A stretch of DNA of 64,000 bases, taken from assembly GCA_964541755.1 (NCBI GenBank), contig CAZIRF010000005.1:62001-126000 (forward strand). The letters run 5' to 3'. Source of the DNA: CAZIRF01 sp964541755 (GTDB lineage Bacteria > Spirochaetota > Spirochaetia > Treponematales > Breznakiellaceae). A program made the position numbers and the translations under genes. The notes under the pieces were generated by a model. The model searched no databases. It saw nothing but the letters and a program-made list of their open reading frames with translations, and was not told where the DNA came from. Shown here piece by piece: positions 57,161 to 64,000 of the stretch. Numbering within the stretch: position 1 is the stretch's first letter; the number at the start of each line of letters is the position of its first letter.

Positions 57161-59266
57161 ATGGTAGCAGCCAAATCATTGGGCGTAAGGATCAGCCTTG
57201 TTCTCGCCCTCTTCGTCGCAGTCCTTGTCGGCGGGCTCACCCTTCTCGTGGGGTTGCGTATACGTAGTGATGTACGAGTCCTCGCCCTTGCCGACAACCG
57301 CCAGATAGCCCAGGCCCGCGCGCAGGAGATATCCCAGATGCTCGCGAAGCTCCAGTGGCAGATGAAGATGATCGCCCTGCGCGACGACATTCGCAGTGCC
57401 GATCCCGCCGTCATCCCCCGCGTTGTCGGCTCTCTTGACGGGCTCATCTCCAGCGAGGTCGTCGGCCTCTTTTTTGCCTGGCCGGACGGCTCCTATATCT
57501 CTTCGATCGGGGCCCGCGGCAATATTGCCGAGCGGGATTACTTCCGCGAGATAATTGTCGGTGGCAAGGAGGAAGTCATCTCCGAACCTGTTGTGTCCAT
57601 GTCGCTCAACAAGCACATCATCGTCATGACCGTGGCTGTCAAGGACAACACCGGGAAGACCAACGGGGTAGTCGCCTTCCAGTTCCTCCTCGAGTCCCTT
57701 TCCGCCCTTGTCGCAGAAATTACCGTGGGCGAGGCAGGCTACGGCTGGATCGCCGCCGCAGACGGCACGATGATCGCCCACCCCAAGGCGGATCTTGTCA
57801 TGCAGGAGAACATCACCGACGCAGACCAGCACGGAACAAAGGGCTTCGATGCCCTGGGCCGCGAGGCCCTCTCCCGTCCCGGCGGACACGGGTCCTACCG
57901 CGACGCGGAAGGCGCCATGATGACCGTCTTCCACGAAGCAATCCCCGGCACGCCCGGCTGGCTCTTGGGCATCAGCGTCCCCGACGCGCAAATCGACCGC
58001 ACTGCCGCGGTCTTGGTGCGCGTCCTCATTTTCGTGGCCCTTGCAAGCATTGCCGTAGCCCTCTTCATATCCATTCTGATAGCTCGCTCCGTCGTACGGC
58101 CGGTGGCGGTCATGGTCGATGGCCTGGGGCGGCTTGCAGACGGCGATTTGGCCCTCGAGGGCTTCGACCGCACGGCAGCGGGTAAAATCGTACGCCGCGA
58201 GGATGAACTCGCGGATGCCATGCGGGCCCTCGAAGAGCTCGACTCTTCGCTCAACCTTTCCATGGGGGTCATTCAGCGCTCTGCCGGCGAGGTGAGTGCC
58301 GGGGCCGGCCAGCTTTCATCGACTTCACAGGTCCTCTCGCAGGGCTCCGTTCAACAGGCGGCCAGCCTCGAGGAGCTTTCCGCCTCGGTCGAGCAGCTTG
58401 CGGCGACCATACGGCAGAACGCGGACAACACTGCCGAGGCGGACGGGCTCGCCCGCAAGGTTACCGAGAACGCCGAGGCCAGCGGGAAGGCGGTGGCCGA
58501 CACCGTTTCGAACATGCACACGATCGCAGATCGTATCTCCATAATCGAGGATATTGCCCGCCAGACAAACCTCCTGGCCCTGAATGCCGCCATCGAGGCG
58601 GCCCGCGCGGGCGAGAGCGGGAAGGGCTTCGCGGTAGTCGCGAGCGAGGTGCGCAAGCTCGCCGAGCGTTCTGCCAAGGCGGCTGGCGAAATTAACGAGA
58701 TATCTGCCCGCAGCGTAAGCGTCGCCGGGGAAGCGGGGACCCGGCTCGAAGAGCTCCTGCCGGATATCCGCAAGACGGCCGAGCTCATTCAGGAGATACG
58801 CGCCGCGAGCGCCGAGCAGGCTTCGGGGGCCGACCAGATTTCCGATGGAGTGACCCAGCTCGACACGGTTGTCCAGCAGAATGCCTCGAGTTCCGAAGAG
58901 CTCGCCGCCACCGCCGAAGAGCTTGCCGCCCAGGCCCAGGCCCTGCAGGATGCCATCGCCCGATTCAAGCTGGCAGAGGGCACCCTCGCTGATGGCCCTC
59001 TTGAAGAGGGGCCCCTCGTGAATCGGCCCCCTCTGGGTGCCCGCGTTGCCGCCAAACCGGCGCCGGAGCGCAGGCCTGCACGCCTGCCTGCGCCCTCTCC
59101 AAGCACCCCTGCCGCGAAACCGGCCAAGTCCGGGGCGCCTTCAACGCGATCTGCCCCGCTGGCTCTGCCCGGCGGTAAGATACCCCTCGAGGGCCGGCAC
59201 CCCACCCCGAAGCCCGGCTCCCGCACCAAGTCGCAAATTTCCGACGACGAATTCGAGACCTTCTGA
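57161..59266 (+). CDS. Methyl-accepting chemotaxis protein
   Basis: 701 residues from ATG 57161 with GAGGAG seven bases upstream. Transmembrane helices at ~10-32 and ~290-312 flank a dCache-type periplasmic sensor (WPDGSYISSIGARGNIAERDYFR). HAMP and the signalling hairpin tip 'IARQTNLLALNAAIEAARAGESGKGFAVVA' (conserved core within) bind CheA/CheW at the pole. A ~95-residue Pro/Ala-rich tail ends in EFETF, reminiscent of the NWETF CheR/CheB tether. Ligand unknown. Confidence 0.94.
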   Translation: MVAAKSLGVRISLVLALFVAVLVGGLTLLVGLRIRSDVRVLALADNRQIAQARAQEISQMLAKLQWQMKMIALRDDIRSADPAVIPRVVGSLDGLISSEVVGLFFAWPDGSYISSIGARGNIAERDYFREIIVGGKEEVISEPVVSMSLNKHIIVMTVAVKDNTGKTNGVVAFQFLLESLSALVAEITVGEAGYGWIAAADGTMIAHPKADLVMQENITDADQHGTKGFDALGREALSRPGGHGSYRDAEGAMMTVFHEAIPGTPGWLLGISVPDAQIDRTAAVLVRVLIFVALASIAVALFISILIARSVVRPVAVMVDGLGRLADGDLALEGFDRTAAGKIVRREDELADAMRALEELDSSLNLSMGVIQRSAGEVSAGAGQLSSTSQVLSQGSVQQAASLEELSASVEQLAATIRQNADNTAEADGLARKVTENAEASGKAVADTVSNMHTIADRISIIEDIARQTNLLALNAAIEAARAGESGKGFAVVASEVRKLAERSAKAAGEINEISARSVSVAGEAGTRLEELLPDIRKTAELIQEIRAASAEQASGADQISDGVTQLDTVVQQNASSSEELAATAEELAAQAQALQDAIARFKLAEGTLADGPLEEGPLVNRPPLGARVAAKPAPERRPARLPAPSPSTPAAKPAKSGAPSTRSAPLALPGGKIPLEGRHPTPKPGSRTKSQISDDEFETF

Positions 59267-59314
59267 TACACTTTAACAGCAGGGGCCTTGCAGCCTTTGA
59301 TGCAGAGGCTCCGG

Positions 59315-59335
59315 GGGCCCCGCGCAGCGGGGCCC
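59315..59335. repeat. Perfect 9-bp stem-loop before the sugar symporter gene
   Basis: GGGCCCCGC-GCA-GCGGGGCCC, ending one base before AAGGAAGG, the ribosome-binding site of the MFS/GPH gene. No U-tract; may affect translation or protect the mRNA 5' side. Confidence 0.65.
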
Positions 59336-59348
59336 GAAGGAAGGCATC

Positions 59349-60746
59349 ATGAAACTGTCATTTACCGAAAAATACGGCTACGGCTTCGGGGCTGTGGGCA
59401 AGGACATGGTCTACGCCATCGTCGCGGGCTTCTACCTCAAGTTTGCCACCGATGTCCTGGGGGTAAATCCCGCTTTCATGGGGATTCTCTTCTTCGTCGC
59501 CCGTATCTGGGACGCCTTCAACGACCCCTTCATGGGGGCCATCGTCGACCATACCAAGACCAAGTGGGGCAAATTCCGCCCCTGGATACTCATCGGGACC
59601 GTCGTCAACGCCGTCGTTCTCATATTCCTCTTTTTCCACCCGCAGCTTGAACCCTCCGGCATCCTCGTTTGGGTTTCTGTAACCTACATACTCTGGGGGA
59701 TGACCTACACGATCATGGACATCCCATACTGGTCCATGATCCCGGCCCTTAGCGAGGATGATGCGGAGCGCAACCTCGTCTCGACGATTCCGCGTATCTT
59801 TGCCGCCATTGGCAACCTCCTTACCAATACCCTCAGTTTGACCATGATCGCCCTCCTGGGGAAAGGCGATGACGCCCGCGGCTACCTCAACTGGGCCATC
59901 GCCATCGCGGGGATATTCCTTGTCAGCTCCCTCGTTACTGTCATCTTCTCCCGTGAAAAGATTGTCGTTCCCCTGCGCGAAAAGTTCAGCCTGCGCGAGA
60001 TGTTCCGCACCCTCTTCTCGAACGACCAGCTCCTCGTCATTGTGGCGGCCATGGTCCTCTTCCAGGCGACCATCAACCTTACCACCGCACTGGGGCTCTA
60101 CTGGTTCCAGTACGACTTGGGCAACGTCAACCTCTACTCGACCTTCGCCCTCGTCGCCGGGGCGGGGCAGGTTATCGCCATGCTCCTCTTCCCGCTGGCT
60201 GCCAAACTCGTGGGGCGCCGGGGGGTATTCTACCTCGCCGTGGCCCTGCCCATTGTGGGATACGTACTCCTCCTTTCCTTCGGGATGATCTTTGGCGGCA
60301 ACATCGTTCCCCTGGGGGTCGCCGGCCTCATCGTCTTTATGGGGCTTGGCGCCTCGAACGTCCTTACGACGGTCATGCTCGCCGACGCCGTCGACTACGG
60401 CGAACACAAGCTGGGTTATCGCAGCGAGAGCGTCGTCTTTTCCATGCAGACCTTCCTCGTGAAATTCGCGACCGCCATATCGGGGCTTGTCTCCGGTGTG
60501 GGTCTCGCCGTTATCGGCTATCGCGAGAATGTCGCGCAGACCGCAGAGACCCTCGTGGGCCTGCGCGTACTCATGTTCGGCATCCCGCCCGTTTTCCTCA
60601 TAATCGCCTTCTTCGTCTATCGCCGCTTCTTCCGCCTCGACCCCGATCGCATGGCGGCCATTCGCGAGGAGCTCCACCGCCGCCGCGCCGCCCTGGCCGC
60701 GTCCGGGACCGTAACCCCGCCGCCCAAGGATGCCCCGCATGCGTGA
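59349..60746 (+). CDS. GPH-type sugar:cation symporter (MFS superfamily)
   Basis: 465 residues, 12 transmembrane helices. Starts 'KLSFTEKYGYGFGAVGKDMVYAIV' and contains 'ARIWDAFNDPFMGAIVDHTKTKWGKFRPW', here named by its key D-x3-DP and RxxPW elements. These define the glycoside-pentoside-hexuronide family (MelB/XylP/UidB). Probably imports a beta-galactoside or glucuronide together with H+/Na+, because the GH2 gene overlaps its 3' end. AAGGAAGG precedes the ATG by four bases. Confidence 0.93.
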   Translation: MKLSFTEKYGYGFGAVGKDMVYAIVAGFYLKFATDVLGVNPAFMGILFFVARIWDAFNDPFMGAIVDHTKTKWGKFRPWILIGTVVNAVVLIFLFFHPQLEPSGILVWVSVTYILWGMTYTIMDIPYWSMIPALSEDDAERNLVSTIPRIFAAIGNLLTNTLSLTMIALLGKGDDARGYLNWAIAIAGIFLVSSLVTVIFSREKIVVPLREKFSLREMFRTLFSNDQLLVIVAAMVLFQATINLTTALGLYWFQYDLGNVNLYSTFALVAGAGQVIAMLLFPLAAKLVGRRGVFYLAVALPIVGYVLLLSFGMIFGGNIVPLGVAGLIVFMGLGASNVLTTVMLADAVDYGEHKLGYRSESVVFSMQTFLVKFATAISGLVSGVGLAVIGYRENVAQTAETLVGLRVLMFGIPPVFLIIAFFVYRRFFRLDPDRMAAIREELHRRRAALAASGTVTPPPKDAPHA

Positions 60747-63336
60747 TACCCCGGGGCGGCCAGCGCATCCGGTACGGGACCAGCCCCTCAATCACGGTTG
60801 GGTCTTTGTCCGGGGGTGGAAAGAGGAATACGTATCAAGGCTGATAGCGCCTGGGGCCCGGGCGGAGCCCGGGGCTCAGGAAGGCGAGGCAGGCACTTCT
60901 TCGGTCGCCGCTGCCTGTCTGGTCTCCTTGCCACACACGGTTGTCGAGTTGCCGTACAACTACTTCGACGAACTGTCATACCAGGACGATTGGTGCTATC
61001 AGTATAATCTCGTGCTTCCCCAAGAAGACTTTGACGCGGATGGCCGCCCCCTCGAGCGGTATTTCCTGCACTTCGAGGGGGCCGCAAACCGGGCCCGGGT
61101 CTTTGTCAATGGAGAACTCGCCGTTGATCACGCCGGGCCCTACACCCCCTTCAGGCCCGAGATTACCGGCCTCGTCAAGCCCGGGGAAAACCTCATTGCG
61201 GTCCACCTCGATACCCGCGAGGACCCCGCGATCCCGCCCTTCGGGGGTGTGGTCGACTACCTCGTCTACGGCGGCATCTACCGCGAGGTCTTCCTGGAGC
61301 GCCGTCCCGCCGTCCATATCGCCGATGTCTTTGTCCGCCCGGAATTCACCCCTTCGGCCGATTCCGTCGCCATCCTTGTCGATGTGCAGCTCGATGGCGG
61401 GGGCGCGGGGCAGACTATCAGCCTTGAACTCCTCGATGCCGCGGGTTCGACGGTCGCGGGGCCCGTTTCATATCCTGCCGGGGGGCTGCACGCTTCCATG
61501 CGCCTTGAAGCGCCCCGCATCCAGCGTTGGGATATCGATAATCCGGTTCTCTACACGCTCTGCGTACGTCTGCTTCCGGCGGGTCTTGCCGGGGCTCACG
61601 GCCCCGCAGCTGTCGACGAATACCGCGTACGAACGGGCTTTCGCGAGGCGCGATTCACTTCCGATGGCTTTTTCCTGAATGGGCGCCGGGTCGTTTTACG
61701 GGGGCTCAACCGCCACCAGTCCTGGCCCCACTTGGGCTACGCGATGCCCGCCTCGATCCAGCGCGAGGAGGCCGATCTCCTCGTGGACAGTTTGGCGTGC
61801 AACTACGTGCGCACCTCGCACTATCCGCAGTCGCGCCACTTCCTCGAACGCTGCGACGAGCGGGGCCTCCTCGTCTTTACCGAAACCCCCGGCTGGCAGC
61901 ACATTGGAACGGGTGAGTGGCACGAGCGGGTCCTCGACGACATTCGGGCAATGATAACCCGCGATCGCAACCACCCGTCGGTCATCCTCTGGGGGGTGCG
62001 CATCAACGAGTCGCAGGACTGCCGGGAGCTCTACACGCGCACCAATGCCCTCGCGCGGGAGCTCGATCCCTCGCGCCAGACGGGCGGGGTCCGCTACATC
62101 AAGAAGAGCGAGCTCCTTGAGGATGTCTACACCTTCAACGACTTCACCCATGCGGGGGAGCGAGCGGTGATCGCCAAGCCCAGCAGCGTAGCCCGCCGGA
62201 AGGTGCCCTACCTAATCACCGAGTACAACGGGCACATGTTCCCCACCAAGAGCGTGGACGACGAGGCCCAGCGCCTCGAACACGCCCTGCGCCACGCCCG
62301 CGTCCTCAACGCCGTCTACGCAACCCCCGGTGTTGCCGGCTGCTCCGGCTGGTGCATGGCCGACTACAACACCCACCGCGACTTCGGTTCGGGCGACCGC
62401 ATCTGCCATCACGGCGTCCTCGATATGTTCCGCGTCCCCAAGCTGGCCGCCGCGGTCTATGCCTCGCAGGGCAAGGCAGCGCCCGGATCCTGTTTCCTTG
62501 AGGTATCGAGCAGCATGGATATCGGGGAGCACCCCGGCGGCCGACTGGGCAGCGTCTGGGCATTTACCAATGCCGACTTCGTGCGGGTGTACAAGAACGG
62601 CCGCCAAGTCTGCGACGCCTACCCCTGCCGCCGCCAATTCCCGGCCCTTCCGCACCCGCCCATACTGGTAGACGACTTCATTGGGGACGCCCTTGAGCGC
62701 GAGGAGGGGCTGTCGCCTGCTCAGGCGCGGATCATCAAACCCGTCCTTGTTGCCGCGACTCGCTACGGCCAGGCCCTGCCCTTGATATGGAAGCTCCGCG
62801 CCCTGTGGGCCCTCCTCTGCCTGCGCGTCTCCTGGAACACAGCCGTCCAGTGGTACGGCCGCCAGGTCATGAACTGGGGTTCAACCCGCGTCTCCTACCG
62901 CTTCGAGGCCTGGCGCGATGGAAAGCCCTGTGCCGCGGTCGAGCGCTCCACGGTGAGTGGCGTTCGCCTCGTCCTGGACGCCCCGCGCAGGACCCTCGAC
63001 CCGGCCGTCTCGCGCGATGCCCTGCGTGTAGAAGTACGCGCCGTCGACCAGCACGGAAACCGCCTGCCCTACTGCTTCGCGGGCCTCCATGCCCGGGTAG
63101 AGGGGCCCGCCCACATCGCGGGGAACCCCGCCGGAAGGGATCAATACTGCAGTCTGATAGCCGGTGCCCGCGCCCTCTGGATCGTGACGCTCCCCGGCGG
63201 GGGCCCGGGGGAACAAGCCTTGGCCAAACCCTCTCCCGGGCCAGGGGGCTCGCGCGAGACTATCAGCCTTACTGTCGATGCGGAGGGCATTGGAAGCGCT
63301 TCGATTGAGCTCTTTGTGTCGTCCGGCCGGGAGTAA
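60739..63336 (+). CDS. Glycoside hydrolase family 2 (beta-galactosidase/glucuronidase type)
   Basis: 865 residues from ATG 60739 (AAGGA eight bases upstream; it overlaps the symporter stop). GH2 sugar-binding jelly-roll (~10-190), Ig-like domain and TIM barrel with the acid/base Glu in ILWGVRINESQ and the nucleophile candidate Glu in YLITEYNGH. A C-terminal Ig-like domain follows. No signal peptide, so it is cytosolic and acts on the sugar imported by the upstream GPH symporter. Between the barrel and tail is an unusual stretch rich in Arg/Trp. Exact substrate not determinable. Confidence 0.92.
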   Translation: MRDTPGRPAHPVRDQPLNHGWVFVRGWKEEYVSRLIAPGARAEPGAQEGEAGTSSVAAACLVSLPHTVVELPYNYFDELSYQDDWCYQYNLVLPQEDFDADGRPLERYFLHFEGAANRARVFVNGELAVDHAGPYTPFRPEITGLVKPGENLIAVHLDTREDPAIPPFGGVVDYLVYGGIYREVFLERRPAVHIADVFVRPEFTPSADSVAILVDVQLDGGGAGQTISLELLDAAGSTVAGPVSYPAGGLHASMRLEAPRIQRWDIDNPVLYTLCVRLLPAGLAGAHGPAAVDEYRVRTGFREARFTSDGFFLNGRRVVLRGLNRHQSWPHLGYAMPASIQREEADLLVDSLACNYVRTSHYPQSRHFLERCDERGLLVFTETPGWQHIGTGEWHERVLDDIRAMITRDRNHPSVILWGVRINESQDCRELYTRTNALARELDPSRQTGGVRYIKKSELLEDVYTFNDFTHAGERAVIAKPSSVARRKVPYLITEYNGHMFPTKSVDDEAQRLEHALRHARVLNAVYATPGVAGCSGWCMADYNTHRDFGSGDRICHHGVLDMFRVPKLAAAVYASQGKAAPGSCFLEVSSSMDIGEHPGGRLGSVWAFTNADFVRVYKNGRQVCDAYPCRRQFPALPHPPILVDDFIGDALEREEGLSPAQARIIKPVLVAATRYGQALPLIWKLRALWALLCLRVSWNTAVQWYGRQVMNWGSTRVSYRFEAWRDGKPCAAVERSTVSGVRLVLDAPRRTLDPAVSRDALRVEVRAVDQHGNRLPYCFAGLHARVEGPAHIAGNPAGRDQYCSLIAGARALWIVTLPGGGPGEQALAKPSPGPGGSRETISLTVDAEGIGSASIELFVSSGRE

Positions 63337-63537
63337 CAAGGGCGGGTGAAACGCGGCAATAGCGCGGTATGCTATCGGCCCCCATCTTCCCTTGCGGCCG
63401 TCCTGTGTATATACTCGAAGGCCTGTCCGGCGTACGTCGCTCCCCGCGGCGCCAACGGCCGGGCCATCAACACAGTACGGCCTCCACACCGCGAAGGCCG
63501 AGTTGGCGGCAGGTCCGCCAGCGACAGGAGCATTTCA

Positions 63538-64000
63538 ATGGCTGATCAAGAGAAAGAGTACAAGGGCGCAGCTACTATGGAGAAGATCACGTCGCTCGCC
63601 AAGCGGCGCGGTTTCGTCTTCCAGTCTTCGGAAGTCTACGGCGGCCAGGCCGGGGCTTGGGACTACGGGCCCCTGGGTATCGAGCTCAAAAACCGCATCC
63701 AACAGCTCTGGTGGAAGGAGATGACCCAGCTCCATGACAATATCGTGGGTCTCGACGCCGCCATCATCATGTTCCCCAAGGTATGGGAGGCTTCCGGCCA
63801 CGTCGAGAACTTTACCGACCCCCTCGTGGACTGCAAGAAGTGCAAGAGCCGCTTCCGCGCCGACCAGATCGACCAGGACAAGCTGGCCAAGAAGGAGTGC
63901 CCCGAGTGCGGCGGCGAGCTCACCGATACGCGCACCTTCAACCTCATGTTCAAGACCCACATCGGGGCCGTCGAGGATTCCTCCAGCGTCATCTACCTGC
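63538..64000 (+). CDS. glyQS: Glycyl-tRNA synthetase, dimeric class II type (3' end outside window)
   Basis: First 154 residues; the gene runs off the end. AGGAG seven bases before ATG. 'EKITSLAKRRGFVFQSSEVYGG' followed by AWDYGPLG and 'LKNRIQQLWW' is the N-terminal signature of the alpha2 GlyRS (archaea, eukaryotes, some bacteria), not the bacterial alpha2beta2 GlyQ+GlyS. A zinc-like Cys set (CKKCKS..CPEC) follows at ~100-125. It charges tRNA-Gly. The preceding 200 bp contain no other gene and no clear promoter that I would defend. Confidence 0.95.
   Translation, partial: MADQEKEYKGAATMEKITSLAKRRGFVFQSSEVYGGQAGAWDYGPLGIELKNRIQQLWWKEMTQLHDNIVGLDAAIIMFPKVWEASGHVENFTDPLVDCKKCKSRFRADQIDQDKLAKKECPECGGELTDTRTFNLMFKTHIGAVEDSSSVIYL

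Noticed and set aside
59358..60791. 477-residue minus-strand ORF opposite the GPH symporter
   Set aside because: Shadow of a strong membrane-protein gene; highly charged, non-domain sequence.
1..64000. tRNA, rRNA, insertion sequences, prophage or defence islands
   Set aside because: No TPsiC-like arm pattern, transposase, integrase or terminal repeats were seen; the only toxin-like protein is the partial Fic gene and it has no visible antitoxin partner in the window.

Overview
This 64-kb window is GC-rich, almost fully coding bacterial DNA. Several features point to a free-living or commensal anaerobic spirochaete of the Treponema/Spirochaeta lineage. They are archaeal-type two-subunit PheRS, dimeric GlyRS, an [FeFe]-hydrogenase/SpoIIE phosphatase operon, a bactofilin-M23 peptidase-YaaR-RicT cluster, and many c-di-GMP and chemotaxis proteins. 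The taxonomic call is inference; no rRNA or tRNA gene is visible. No intergenic gap exceeds about 270 bp, and nearly all gaps hold promoters, hairpins or terminators. Both end genes (Fic and glyQS) are cut by the window.

Layout. 1-5.9 kb: the end of a Fic protein, a lipoprotein, a small predicted envelope protein, a PlsC-like acyltransferase and an MFS transporter fused to HEAT-like repeats. 5.9-12.4 kb: a compact seven-gene pyrimidine operon on the minus strand (pyrB-I-C-F-K-D-E) with overlapping start and stop codons. It is preceded by a leader ORF that runs through an intrinsic terminator, resembling E. coli pyrBI attenuation. 12.4-17 kb: MATE exporter, rubrerythrin-VIT fusion, PAS/GAF/HD-GYP phosphodiesterase. 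17.2-22 kb: the potABCD polyamine importer and a SEC-C/YchJ protein. 22.1-27.2 kb: an operon of two [FeFe] hydrogenases (one catalytic-looking, one sensory HydS-like), two [2Fe-2S] proteins and a SpoIIE-type phosphatase. 27.3-32 kb: a methyltransferase, then a minus-strand operon M23 peptidase-bactofilin-yaaR-ricT-TIM barrel. 32.2-40.2 kb: TatD, Dus, a hypothetical protein, a GAF-GGDEF cyclase, a rhomboid, a secreted protein and a histidine kinase. 40.4-48.7 kb: pheST, a degenerate NtrC-like regulator, a REC-PAS-GGDEF-EAL protein, aroK and a PrsW-like protein. 48.7-57 kb: a heterodimeric ABC exporter, azlCD and a large HEXXH secreted protein. 57-64 kb: a chemotaxis receptor, a GPH sugar symporter, a GH2 glycosidase and glyQS.

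Signals that cross the window: a strongly over-represented heptamer CTGATAG (extended form AAGGCTGATAG), several promoters whose -10 box lies only 6-8 nt before an ATG that lacks a Shine-Dalgarno (probable leaderless mRNAs), and many GC-rich perfect stem-loops between genes. All coordinates, counts and promoter calls were made by eye from the sequence. Functions are family assignments from motifs, not database searches.
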